Shown: positions 1-7,541 of the stretch, in pieces
How the letters are laid out: every line of letters begins with the position of its first letter
Position numbering within the stretch: position 1 is the stretch's first letter
Assembly: GCA_002781745.1 (NCBI GenBank)
Contig: PFFW01000117.1
Location: forward strand, 1-64,000
Length of the DNA stretch: 64,000 nucleotides
Origin: Rhodospirillales bacterium CG15_BIG_FIL_POST_REV_8_21_14_020_66_15
GTDB taxonomy: Bacteria > Pseudomonadota > Alphaproteobacteria > Rhodospirillales > Casp-alpha2
Direction: 5' to 3'
The notes under the pieces: model-generated
Databases searched by the model: none
The model's input: the letters and a program-made list of their open reading frames with translations, nothing else
What the model was told of the DNA's origin: nothing
Translations under genes and position numbers: made by a program

Positions 1-508
1 CGTCATGGGCGTGGTCATCGACGGCGGCCTGGCGCGCGACGCCCACGAGGCGGGCGAGGGGGCGGAGATCACGGCCCACTTCAACCGCGCGCCCCGCACG
101 GCCTTCGAGGATTCCTATGAGGTCGCCGCCAAGGTCCTGAAGCTGACCGACGGCGCCTTCGTCGGGCGCCGCGGCATCCTGCGCGGCCGCGCGCTCAGCG
201 TCGGGCCGGCGGCGCTTGTGCAGATCGGCGGCATCCGCGTCGCCGTCGGGACCCACCGCAAGCAATGCGCCGACCCGGCCATGCTGGAAATGTTCGGCGT
301 CGATATCGCCAAGGCGCGCACCGTGGTCGTCAAGTCGCGCGGGCATTTCCGCGCCGGGTTTGACGAATACTTTCCGCCCGAGAACGTCATCGAGGTCGAT
401 TGTCCCGGCCTGACCTCGCCCGTGTTCTCCAACTTCACCTGGGGCGATCTGTGCCGTCCCGTCTTTCCGTTGGACCGGGACACGACCTGGACGCCGCCCG
501 TCTGGTGA
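1..508 (+). CDS. MlrC-like M81 metallopeptidase, C-terminal part (5' truncated by window edge)
   Basis: The reading frame is open from the first base, so this is the last ~168 residues of a longer protein; the ATG at 5 is probably internal. The end resembles the MlrC C-terminal domain: VVVKSRGHFRAGF is followed by DCPGLTSPVFSNFTW and a short Pro-rich tail. The family (full length about 490-500 residues) includes the microcystin-degradation factor MlrC, but most members in proteobacteria are uncharacterised amidohydrolase-like or peptidase-like enzymes beside catabolic genes. The metal-binding N-terminal half lies outside the window, so activity cannot be judged. Confidence 0.8.
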   Translation, partial: VMGVVIDGGLARDAHEAGEGAEITAHFNRAPRTAFEDSYEVAAKVLKLTDGAFVGRRGILRGRALSVGPAALVQIGGIRVAVGTHRKQCADPAMLEMFGVDIAKARTVVVKSRGHFRAGFDEYFPPENVIEVDCPGLTSPVFSNFTWGDLCRPVFPLDRDTTWTPPVW

Positions 509-560
509 CAGGGCGGGCCGTCTGGAGTATCATCGTCCGACGTTCCGCAAGGAGGCCGTC

Positions 561-797
561 ATGTTCCGATCCGCCGCCTGGCTGCTGACGCTGCTGCTTC
601 CGATCTTGCCGTTGACCGCCTCGACCGACGACCGCCTACAGGAGAGCGGCCCGGTCACGCACGGGTCTTCGGCGCAGGAAGTGCAGGACTATATTTCGAC
701 CCTGACCGGGGTTTTCGACGAGAACCCCCATTCCTGCTATGAAGCGGACGAAGGGAGGGAGGAGCGCCCGGATCTGGCCAACCGGCCGCAATCCTGA
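561..797 (+). CDS. small secreted hypothetical protein (78 aa)
   Basis: The ATG at 561 follows AAGGAGG with good spacing. The protein begins with a short hydrophobic segment (residues 6-20, rich in Leu) ending near SerThr, which looks like a Sec signal peptide. The mature part is hydrophilic, about 55 residues, with a single Cys (in the HSCYEAD segment). No family is recognised. It sits between the MlrC-like gene and the CitE-like lyase on the same strand. The strong ribosome-binding site and the signal peptide favour a real gene, but codon evidence is limited at this length. Confidence 0.5.
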   Translation: MFRSAAWLLTLLLPILPLTASTDDRLQESGPVTHGSSAQEVQDYISTLTGVFDENPHSCYEADEGREERPDLANRPQS

Positions 798-862
798 TTC
801 GATTTTGGCCTGACCGTCCCGCCGATTTTCATTCCATCGCCACCATCACACCGGAACCATCC

Positions 863-1732
863 ATGGCCGTTCACCGTACCTATCTGTTCGCGCCCGGCAA
901 CCACCCGCGCCGGGTCGAGAAGGCGTTCATCCTCGATTGCGACGCCGTCATCCTTGACCTGGAGGACGCCGTCGCCGTCGCCGAAAAACCGGCGACCCGC
1001 GCTCTGGTCGTCGAGGCCCTGAAACAGAACCCCGGCAGGCGCGGCTACGTCCGCGTCAACGCCTGGGACACGGATTTCTGCCTCAACGACATCCTGGCCG
1101 TGACGGGGCCGTGGCTGACCGGGATCGTCCTGCCCAAGGTCGAGGAGGCGGCGCAGCTCGTCGCCGTCGACTGGCTCCTTGCCAACATCGAGCGCGACAA
1201 GGGCATGGACGCGGGCGCGATCGACCTTCTGCCGATCATCGAGACGGGGCGCGGCATCGCCAACGCGCGCGCCATCGCGGGCGCCGGGACCCGCGTGCGT
1301 CGGCTCAGCTTCGGCGCCGGCGACTATACCAAGGACATGTCCATGCGCTGGACCCTGGGCGAGACCGAGATCGACCACGCGCGGGCCGAGGTCGTCCTGG
1401 CGTCGCGCGCCGAAGGCCTGGAGCCGCCCATCGATTCCGTCTGGATCCACATCAAGGACACGGACGGCCTCGTGCGCTCGGCCGAGAAGGTCCGCGACAT
1501 GGGCTTCCAGGGCAAGCTGTGCATCCACCCGGACCAGATCGGCCCGGTGAACGACGTGTTCACGCCGACCGAGGAACAGGTCGCCTTCGCCGAGAAGGTC
1601 GTTGCCGCCTTTGACGCGGCCGAGGCCCAGGGCCTCGCTTCGATCCAACTCGACGGCTATTTCATCGACTATCCGATCGTCGACTTGGCGCGCCGCACCC
1701 TGGATCAGTGGCGGAGCATCCGGGACAGATGA
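863..1732 (+). CDS. HpcH/HpaI aldolase / citrate lyase beta-like CoA-ester lyase
   Basis: A 289-residue TIM-barrel protein of the CitE-like family, which cleaves or forms 3-hydroxyacyl-CoA esters such as malyl-CoA or citramalyl-CoA. The family signatures are in place: LFAPGNHPRR near the N-terminus (CoA/phosphate binding), LDLEDAV around residue 32 (acidic metal ligand), LPIIETGRG in the middle, GAGDYTKDM, and CIHPDQI near residue 215. The length is normal. The neighbours are an MlrC-like gene upstream and a convergent SDR gene downstream, so the exact substrate is not fixed by context. Malyl- or citramalyl-CoA lyase activity is the likeliest reading. Confidence 0.88.
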   Translation: MAVHRTYLFAPGNHPRRVEKAFILDCDAVILDLEDAVAVAEKPATRALVVEALKQNPGRRGYVRVNAWDTDFCLNDILAVTGPWLTGIVLPKVEEAAQLVAVDWLLANIERDKGMDAGAIDLLPIIETGRGIANARAIAGAGTRVRRLSFGAGDYTKDMSMRWTLGETEIDHARAEVVLASRAEGLEPPIDSVWIHIKDTDGLVRSAEKVRDMGFQGKLCIHPDQIGPVNDVFTPTEEQVAFAEKVVAAFDAAEAQGLASIQLDGYFIDYPIVDLARRTLDQWRSIRDR

Positions 1733-1748
1733 TGCCCGTCCGGCGCCG

Positions 1749-2504
1749 TCAGGTACCGTAGAACAGGCCGCCGTTGACGTGGATGGTCTGGCCGGTGATG
1801 TAACCGGCCTCGGGCTGGCACAGGAAACGCACGGTCGCCGCCATCTCCTTTACGTCGCCCTGGCGCCCGACGGGAATGTTCATGGCGTTGCGCGGATTGC
1901 CGGCGCCGGCCGAGGCGGGGCGCACCGTCTCCGTCGCTCCCGGCGAGACGCAGTTGGCGGTGATGCCCTGGGTCGCGAACTCGGCGGCGATGCCGTGGGT
2001 GAAGCCGACGATGGCCGACTTGCCCGTCAGGTTGTGGATGCGGTTCGGCATGCCGATGTACCAACTGACGCCGCCGATCGTGATGACGCGGCCCCAGCCG
2101 GCCTCGAGCATGTAGGGGATGGCCGCCTGGCACAGGTGGAAGGCGCTGTCGATGGTGGTGTCGACGACGCGGCGGAAGTCCTCGTGGTCCATTTCCAGGA
2201 ACGCCTTCTGGCCGCGGGTCGAGGCGTTGACGACGACGATGTCGACGCCGCCGAACGCGTCCGCGGCGGCCTGGATCAGGGCGTCGCTGCCCGCCTTGGT
2301 CGAAACGTCGGCCAGCTTGGCGACGGCCGTACCGCCCATGGCCTCGATCTCCTTGACGGCGGCGTCGGCGGCTTCCTGGTCCTGTACACCGTTGACGACG
2401 ATGTTGGCGCCGTCGGCGGCGAGCGCCAGGGCCGTGGCCTTGCCGATGTTGCGCGACGAGCCCGTGATGACGGCGGTCTTGCCCGCCAGAGTTCCATTGG
2501 ACAT
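1749..2504 (-). CDS. short-chain dehydrogenase/reductase (FabG-like)
   Basis: A 251-residue classical SDR. It shows the N-terminal NAD(P) motif GSSRNIGKA, the structural NAS motif (VVNASTRG), the catalytic Ser in GGVSWYIGMPN, and a Tyr/Lys pair that is less canonical than usual (the segment reads WYIGMPNRIHNLTGKSA). The C-terminus (TIHVNGGLFYG) is typical of the family. It is the last gene of a leftward operon with the LigJ-like hydratase and enoyl-CoA hydratase. The weakened YxxxK motif means that 3-oxoacyl reductase activity should not be assumed; a specialised hydroxyacid dehydrogenase role is as likely. Confidence 0.85.
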   Translation of the reverse strand: MSNGTLAGKTAVITGSSRNIGKATALALAADGANIVVNGVQDQEAADAAVKEIEAMGGTAVAKLADVSTKAGSDALIQAAADAFGGVDIVVVNASTRGQKAFLEMDHEDFRRVVDTTIDSAFHLCQAAIPYMLEAGWGRVITIGGVSWYIGMPNRIHNLTGKSAIVGFTHGIAAEFATQGITANCVSPGATETVRPASAGAGNPRNAMNIPVGRQGDVKEMAATVRFLCQPEAGYITGQTIHVNGGLFYGT

Positions 2505-2540
2505 TCCGGTTGATCTCCCTTGAGGCCGGGTTGCATTTTT

Positions 2541-2741
2541 TTAAGAAGGCGCGCGCCTTCCATTGCCCATTATCTTATTGGCGACGACGGGTTTTGTCTC
2601 GCAACGAAGGGCCGGTCGGGAGGCGCGGGCGACGAATTCGCAGCCCTTGTCGACCTTCTTGGCACGCGCGGCGGCGAGGACCGTCACGGCCTGTTCCTTG
2701 GGCACGCAGAGCACGCCGTCGCAGTCACCCAGGATCAGGCC
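2541..2741 (-). pseudogene. remnant of RraA/4-carboxy-4-hydroxy-2-oxoadipate aldolase (LigK-type) gene
   Basis: Leftward of the LigJ-like gene and overlapping its last codons, the -1 frame reads GLILGDCDGVLCVPKEQAV followed by an Ala/Lys-rich helix. This matches the conserved C-terminal block of RraA-family proteins (GDxxxxDxDGVxxVP). Everything N-terminal, about 170 residues with the Gly-rich and metal-binding part, is missing, and there is no start codon of its own. In protocatechuate/gallate catabolism LigK follows LigJ, so finding its tail directly after a LigJ homologue suggests an internal deletion. The last ~28 residues before the stop do not resemble the family. Confidence 0.55.
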
Positions 2742-3748
2742 GCCGGCAGCTTGAGCCGCGGGAACACCTTCAAGGCATTCTTGTAGAACACCTTTTCCTT
2801 GTCGTCGGCACTCAGGTACGTGGTTGCCTCGATGTAGCGGCGGGTGTCGTCGAACCATTCGCCGGTGTCGGGGTCCTTGCAGCGCACGGCGCCGTGCAGT
2901 TCGGAGGCGAACAGGATGTTGTCCACCGGCACGACCTCGGCCATCAGATTGATGCCCGGCTGATGATAGACGCAGGTGTCGAAGTATAGGTTCTCGCCCA
3001 TCATCTCCTTCGGCTCGGGCTTGCCCATGCCGATGGCGATCCCGCGATACCGGCCCCAGTGGTAGGGCACGGCGCCGCCGCCGTGGGGGATGATCAGCTT
3101 CAGCTTGGGGAAACGCTCGAACAGGTCCGACTGCAGAAGCTGCATGAAGGCCGCCGTGTCGGCGTTGATGTAATGCGCGCCGGTGAAGTGGAAGTTCGGG
3201 TTGCACGACTGGCTGACGTGGATCATCGCCGGAACCTGCAGTTCCTCCAGCTTCGCGTACAGATCGAACCACCAGGGATCGGTCAGGGGCGGGTCCGTCC
3301 AATGGCCGCCCGAAGGGTCCGGGTTCAGGTTGACGCCGATGAAGCCCAGCTCGTTGACCAGGCGCTCCAGCTCGGGGATGGAGTTGGAGGGCGGACAGCC
3401 CGGCGACTGCGGCAACTGGCCCACGGGGGCGAAGTTGTCGGGGAACATGTCGCAGATGCGCTTGATCTGGTCGTTGCAGATGCGCGTCCACTGCTGGCTC
3501 ATTTCCTCGGTGCCGATGTGGTGACCCATGCCGCCGGCGCGCGGCGAGAAGATCGTCAGGTCCGTGCCGCGCTCCTGCTGCAGGCGAAGCTGCGTGCCTT
3601 CGACGCTCTCGCGGATCTCGTCGTCGGAGATCGCGGGCTCCTTGGCGCTCATCTTCGACAGGTCGCCGTTGGCGTCGATCTGTTCCTTGCGCCAGGCTTC
3701 GTGCTGGGCGGGGGCGGTCGTGTAGTGACCGTGGCAGTCGATAATCAT
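2735..3748 (-). CDS. LigJ-like 4-oxalomesaconate hydratase / amidohydrolase-superfamily protein
   Basis: The start chosen is the ATG at 3748 giving MIIDCHGHYTTAP, the family's standard N-terminus with the first metal-binding HxH pair; an upstream extension would be unsupported. The 337-residue protein closely follows LigJ: FSPRAGGMGHHIG, LNPDPSGGHW, HVSQSCN, HGGGAVPYHWGR, DTCVYHQPGI and LFASELHGAVR. LigJ hydrates 4-oxalomesaconate in the protocatechuate 4,5-cleavage pathway. Here it ends at ...FPRLKLPAA, shorter than usual, where an aldolase remnant begins. It starts 10 nt after the enoyl-CoA hydratase stop, so the two are co-transcribed. The substrate could be a related oxo-diacid. Confidence 0.82.
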   Translation of the reverse strand: MIIDCHGHYTTAPAQHEAWRKEQIDANGDLSKMSAKEPAISDDEIRESVEGTQLRLQQERGTDLTIFSPRAGGMGHHIGTEEMSQQWTRICNDQIKRICDMFPDNFAPVGQLPQSPGCPPSNSIPELERLVNELGFIGVNLNPDPSGGHWTDPPLTDPWWFDLYAKLEELQVPAMIHVSQSCNPNFHFTGAHYINADTAAFMQLLQSDLFERFPKLKLIIPHGGGAVPYHWGRYRGIAIGMGKPEPKEMMGENLYFDTCVYHQPGINLMAEVVPVDNILFASELHGAVRCKDPDTGEWFDDTRRYIEATTYLSADDKEKVFYKNALKVFPRLKLPAA

Positions 3749-3758
3749 GACGCGAATC

Positions 3759-4574
3759 CTATTCCCCCTTGAAGTCCGGCTTGCGCTTCTCGGTGAATGC
3801 CGTGACGCCTTCGAAGAAATCCGCCGAACGGGTGCAGGCGACGAAGGCCGCCGTTTCCGACGCAAGCTGCTGCTGCAGGTCGCGGGTCAGCGAGCCGTTC
3901 AACAACGCCTTGGTCTCGCGGTAGGACACCGCCGGGCCGCGGGCCAGACGCGCCGCCAGCTTTTCCGTCTCCGCCGCCAGGTCGGCCGACGGCACGACCC
4001 GGTTGACCAAACCCCAGGCCAACGCGTCCTGGGCCGTGAAGCGGTCGCCCAGCAGCGCGATCTCGAACGCCTTCTTCAATCCCACCGTACGCGGCAGGGC
4101 AAAGGTCGAGCCGCCGTCGGGGCTGGTTCCGATGCGGCAATAGGCTAGCGTGAAGAAGGCGTCGTCGGACGCCAGCGCCAGGTCGCAGGCCAGCATCAGG
4201 CTGACGCCCGCCCCGGCCGCCGCACCCCGCACGGAGGCGACGATGGGCTGCGGCAGGGTGCGCATGTTGGTGACGACCTTGTGCACAAGGTCAAGGCGGG
4301 CGTTGAAGTCGGCGGCCGTCTTGTCGCGGTCGGGCTCAGCGTCCAGCATGGCCTTGAAGCTTTTCACGTCGCCGCCGGCCATGAAGTGGTCGCCCTGACC
4401 ACGCATGACCACGGCGCGCACGTCCCTGGCGGTCATAAGCTGCCCGGTGATATCGGCGAGCGCCGCCGTGACCTCGGGCGTGATGGCGTTCAGCGCCTGG
4501 GGCCGGTTGAAGGTGATCCAGCAGATGCCGTCGCGGACCTCGGCGAGGACCGTTTCGTTGGGCGACGTGATCAT
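3759..4574 (-). CDS. enoyl-CoA hydratase/isomerase family protein
   Basis: A crotonase-fold protein of 271 residues from the ATG at 4574 ([10 protein letters not shown]). Visible family signatures are [12 protein letters not shown], the oxyanion-hole segment [33 protein letters not shown], and the closing helix ending ...[12 protein letters not shown]. Members add water to or isomerise 2-enoyl-CoA esters in the cytoplasm. It heads the leftward operon ahead of the LigJ-like hydratase and SDR. The second catalytic Glu position reads [11 protein letters not shown] rather than a clear Glu motif, so isomerase or hydrolase chemistry is possible. Confidence 0.88.
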   Translation of the reverse strand: MITSPNETVLAEVRDGICWITFNRPQALNAITPEVTAALADITGQLMTARDVRAVVMRGQGDHFMAGGDVKSFKAMLDAEPDRDKTAADFNARLDLVHKVVTNMRTLPQPIVASVRGAAAGAGVSLMLACDLALASDDAFFTLAYCRIGTSPDGGSTFALPRTVGLKKAFEIALLGDRFTAQDALAWGLVNRVVPSADLAAETEKLAARLARGPAVSYRETKALLNGSLTRDLQQQLASETAAFVACTRSADFFEGVTAFTEKRKPDFKGE

Positions 4575-4668
4575 GGATGGTTTCCTCTGGTCTTGCTCTG
4601 GGACGGTTGGTGGGCGCAGATTAGAACACGTCCAGCGCCCCACCAACCCATGAAAATCGGAGGAACGC

Positions 4669-5385
4669 ATGCCCGCAGCCGACGTCAAGGTGATCTTCTT
4701 CGATGTGTTCGGCACGGTCGTCGACTGGCGGAGCAGCCTGACGCGCCTGTTGCAGGAGTTCGGCCGCGAGGAGGAGATCAGGGCCGACTGGCCCGCCTTC
4801 CTCGCCGCCTGGAAGGCGGGCTACCGCCCGGCCATGGACGCGGTTATTTCCGGCGCCCGTCCCTATTTCAACCTTGACGAGATGTACCTGGAGCGCATGA
4901 ACCAGGTATTGGACGAATTCGGGCTGGAACGCCTTTCCGAGACCCAGAAACGGAAGATCCTTCACCTGTGGCTGAAGATCGACCCCTGGCCCGACGCGGT
5001 CGAGGGGCTGACCCGGCTGGCGAAGAAGTACGTTCTGGTGACCCTGTCCAACGGCTCGTTTGCCTGGTTGACCGCCATCGCCAAGCACGGGCGGCTGCCG
5101 TTCGACGCCATCCTGACGGCCGAGAATGCGGAAGTGTACAAGCCCCACCCGCGCGCCTACCTGACGGCGATCCGCCTGATGGGTATGGAAAAGACGCCGG
5201 AGCGGTGCATGCTGACGGCCTGCCACAACTACGATCTGGCTGCGGCGCGCAGCCACGGCATGAAGACCGCTTTCCTGCCGCGGAAGGAATACGGCCCCGA
5301 TCAGGAAGCGGACCAGGCGCCGGAAAGCGACTGGGACGTGGTGGCGAACGAACTGATCGGCGTCGCCGAAGCGATGGGGTGTTAG
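4669..5385 (+). CDS. haloacid dehalogenase type II-like HAD hydrolase
   Basis: A 238-residue HAD protein following GGAGG about 8 nt upstream of the ATG. Motif I is [11 protein letters not shown], with nucleophile Asp12; motif II is TLSNGSF; motif III includes [10 protein letters not shown]; and the late acidic motif is in [11 protein letters not shown]. The DVFGTVVDW start and the overall length match (S)-2-haloacid dehalogenases, which hydrolyse 2-haloacids to 2-hydroxyacids, although many members act on other substrates. It is transcribed away from the neighbouring enoyl-CoA hydratase operon. Its stop codon lies inside the first copy of a 27-bp tandem repeat. Confidence 0.85.
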   Translation: MPAADVKVIFFDVFGTVVDWRSSLTRLLQEFGREEEIRADWPAFLAAWKAGYRPAMDAVISGARPYFNLDEMYLERMNQVLDEFGLERLSETQKRKILHLWLKIDPWPDAVEGLTRLAKKYVLVTLSNGSFAWLTAIAKHGRLPFDAILTAENAEVYKPHPRAYLTAIRLMGMEKTPERCMLTACHNYDLAAARSHGMKTAFLPRKEYGPDQEADQAPESDWDVVANELIGVAEAMGC

Positions 5386-5460
5386 GCGCCGCAGGCGCCT
5401 CGGGGATGTTAGGCGCCGTAGGCGCCTCGGGGATGTTAGGCGCCGTAGGCGCCCGGGATT
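5381..5460 (+). repeat. three tandem copies of a 27-bp repeat with an internal palindrome
   Basis: Copies lie at 5381-5407, 5408-5434 and 5435-5460; the last is slightly divergent at its end. Each begins GTTAGGCGCC and contains GGCGCC-GYA-GGCGCC, able to form a hairpin. The first copy includes the stop codon of the dehalogenase-like gene, and each later copy carries the same TTAG. The array separates that gene from the convergent Gly-rich small gene, so it may act as a bidirectional transcription barrier. Confidence 0.9.
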
Positions 5461-5461
5461 G

Positions 5462-5725
5462 TTAAAAGCCCCCCATTCCGCCGCCGATATCGCCGCCGCC
5501 ATGGTCTCCGAAGCCGCCGTCCAGGTGGCCGGGCGTGTCGTGGGGGCCGCCATAGCCGCCTTCGTACCCGCCCTCGTACCCGCCTTCCTGCGGTTGTGAC
5601 GGGCCGAGACCGAGCGGGATCAGGAACCAGGCGGGCAGCCAGTTGAGCCACGACCGCAACCGTTCGCGGGACGACGCCGGATCGATGGGGGCCTCCGCCG
5701 TTTTCATCTTGTCGTCTTGGGTCAT
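5462..5725 (-). CDS. small Gly-rich protein with GGYEGGYEGGYGG tail (87 aa)
   Basis: An 87-residue protein with three parts: a charged N-terminus (residues 1-24), a Trp-rich hydrophobic stretch (WLNWLPAWFLIPLGLG, about residues 26-41) that could be a membrane-associated helix, and a tail dominated by Gly with three GGY units and several His/Asp. The ATG at 5725 lies 1 nt after the stop of the upstream secreted-protein gene, so it is almost certainly the last gene of that operon. No family is recognised. The tail suggests a flexible or surface-exposed segment. Confidence 0.55.
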   Translation of the reverse strand: MTQDDKMKTAEAPIDPASSRERLRSWLNWLPAWFLIPLGLGPSQPQEGGYEGGYEGGYGGPHDTPGHLDGGFGDHGGGDIGGGMGGF

Positions 5726-5726
5726 G

Positions 5727-6536
5727 TCAGCTTCCCGGTTTGCGATTCCAATAGTCGACGTTCAGGTCCCGCATCAGGTCGCCATGACGATATTCCAGGC
5801 AGGACTTCACCCCGGCCAGCGAATGGTGATGGCCGGGGCGGGCGCAGCGGTCGACCTCGCGCCGCGCCCCCTGGACGGCGGTCGCGCCGGCCCGCTCCAG
5901 AACCGGCGCCATGTCGTCCAGCACGTCGTTCCACAGGCGCTCGACGGCGGCGGGCGACGATGCGGCGCGGTAGTCGGTAATCGCCGAGGCGACGCGGCCG
6001 ACGATGCGGGCCGAGGTCGCCCGGGGTTGGCCGTCGACCAGTTCCTCGCCCACGGCGCGCAGGCTCTTGGTCACGTATTCGGCCTCGGCCGGCGTGATCG
6101 GGTCCGGATCGTCGGGCCGCGGGGCCGGGATCAGCGATGCCTGGCGCGTCACGACAAGGCGAGCTTCCGCACCGCCCAGCGTCGCCAGACGGTCCGCTGG
6201 CAGGCTGACCCGCACGCGGATGAAGCCGCGCCCGCTGGTAAAGGTTGCGTTCGCCGCCGGGATGTCGCGTACGGCGCCGCCCGCGGTGGTCACGCGCAAT
6301 CGGAACTGGGACGGATCCGCCGGCGCATAAAGGGTCCCGGTGCGGGGGGATTCCCGGTCCTGTTGAAGGCAGAACGTCGTGATGTCCGTCTCGCAGGTGG
6401 CGCCGTCGCAGATGAAGGGCATCCCTTCCTGGACTTCGAGCGCCGCCAGGATCTGTGGCGCGGCCTGGGACGGTCGGGTCGTGGTCAAGAGGGCGGCGGC
6501 AACCAGGACAAGGGCCAGGGAAGTGACGCGCGTCAT
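5727..6536 (-). CDS. secreted hypothetical protein, paralogue of the upstream gene (269 aa)
   Basis: The N-terminus (MTRVTSLALVLVAAALL...SQAAPQI) is a clear Sec signal peptide with an AxA-like cleavage region. The mature part begins APQILAALEVQEGMPFICDG and has a conserved-looking Cys trio (ICDGATCETDITTFCLQ) shared with the adjacent gene, then a beta-rich domain, a helical region with Glu-Ile/Glu-Tyr-Val-Thr segments, and a C-terminal Cys pair (DRCAR, KSCLEYRHGDLMRDLN). It starts 4 nt after the stop of its paralogue. I recognise no named family; a periplasmic disulfide-bonded protein is the safest description. Confidence 0.72.
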   Translation of the reverse strand: MTRVTSLALVLVAAALLTTTRPSQAAPQILAALEVQEGMPFICDGATCETDITTFCLQQDRESPRTGTLYAPADPSQFRLRVTTAGGAVRDIPAANATFTSGRGFIRVRVSLPADRLATLGGAEARLVVTRQASLIPAPRPDDPDPITPAEAEYVTKSLRAVGEELVDGQPRATSARIVGRVASAITDYRAASSPAAVERLWNDVLDDMAPVLERAGATAVQGARREVDRCARPGHHHSLAGVKSCLEYRHGDLMRDLNVDYWNRKPGS

Positions 6537-6540
6537 GTCC

Positions 6541-7332
6541 TTAACTCCCGGGGTTGTTTTGCCAATGCTCCGCGTTCAGGTGGCGGATCATGCGTGAATG
6601 CTCATAACCGAGGCAGCGGCGGATGCTGCCGAGAGAGTATCCATCGGCCCCCGACGAGCAGAACCCGAGGGTGTCCACGGCGTCCTGCGTCACACGGCCG
6701 CCCGGCGTGTCGCGCAGCGTGGCGTCCCACAGGCGGTCGAGCGTGCGCCGGCCCTCGTCGCCCGACCGGTCGCCGGCGGCGCGAAGGGCGGCGACGAGGC
6801 GGCCCAGCGCCTGGGCCGACAGGGTATCCGGGCGCCCGTGCAAGGCTGCCGCGCGCTCCCGCACCGAGATCGTCACGTAGGTGATCTCCGGTTCCGTCAA
6901 CGGGTTCGGATCGGCGGGGTCCGGATGGGGCACCAGCGCGGCGTCGTCGGCGACGATCAGGCGCGCCGAGACCGCGCCGAGGGCGTCAAGGTCGCCTTTG
7001 GCGATTGAGACCCGAACGGAGACGAAATCCCGCTCTGTCGCGAAACGGACCGCGTCGGTGGCGGGAACGTCGCGGGTATTTCCGGCGGCGTCGGTGAGAC
7101 GCAGGACGAACTGGCCACCCCGGGCCGGGTGATAGAGCTGGCCTGGTAGGGGAATCTGTTTATCCTTCTGCAGGCATAGCGTCGACAGGCTGGTTTCACA
7201 CAGGCCCCCGTCGCAGGCGAGGGCGATGCCGTCGGCGTCGGGCAGGGCGGCAAGAATCTGCGGGGCGGCGAGGGTGCCGCCGGCCGGGAATGCGGCTAGA
7301 AGGAAAGCAATACAGGCGTAGCGAAGACCCAT
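6541..7332 (-). CDS. secreted hypothetical protein, first of a tandem paralogous pair (263 aa)
   Basis: The ATG at 7332 sits about 9 nt after GAGGAG; another ATG at 7338 is only 3 nt from that site, so the inner start is preferred. The signal peptide ends near GGTLAAPQI. It shares its architecture with the next gene: LACDGGLCETSLSTLCLQ near the mature N-terminus, a beta-rich middle (RDVPATD, FVSVRVSI), a TEPEITYVT segment, and a C-terminal SIRRCLGYEHSRMIRHLN followed by WQNNPGS. Both paralogues end xxWxxxPGS. Together with the Gly-rich gene they form a three-gene leftward operon. Function is unknown. Confidence 0.72.
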   Translation of the reverse strand: MGLRYACIAFLLAAFPAGGTLAAPQILAALPDADGIALACDGGLCETSLSTLCLQKDKQIPLPGQLYHPARGGQFVLRLTDAAGNTRDVPATDAVRFATERDFVSVRVSIAKGDLDALGAVSARLIVADDAALVPHPDPADPNPLTEPEITYVTISVRERAAALHGRPDTLSAQALGRLVAALRAAGDRSGDEGRRTLDRLWDATLRDTPGGRVTQDAVDTLGFCSSGADGYSLGSIRRCLGYEHSRMIRHLNAEHWQNNPGS

Positions 7333-7541
7333 GTGCATGAACTCCTCATCACATAAGCTTCGGGCCCGGCTCGTCACGCGGTCGTTTCGGCGGCGATACC
7401 GTCGGCGGAGAAGCGCGCCGCAGCAGCGCGCCCGGACAACCTGGGCCGGGCTTCTCCAGAATTTCCTAATGTAATTCTGCGCCGGGGCGCGCTCGGACGC
7501 AAGGCCGGCCTGCGCGCGCCCGGTCCGGACCGTGCCGGTGC

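Noticed and set aside
737-1648. Long minus-strand frame across the CitE-like gene
   Set aside because: It is antisense to a clear family member and encodes Arg/Gly/Asp-rich sequence typical of a GC-rich shadow frame.
2545-2560. 16-bp palindrome GAAGGCGCGCGCCTTC beside a run of T
   Set aside because: The T-run lies on the wrong side for an intrinsic terminator of the leftward operon, so I did not list it as one.
7457-7479. 7-bp inverted repeat CAGAATT/AATTCTG downstream of the PEP-mutase-like gene
   Set aside because: Short arms without a T-tract; not distinguishable from chance.
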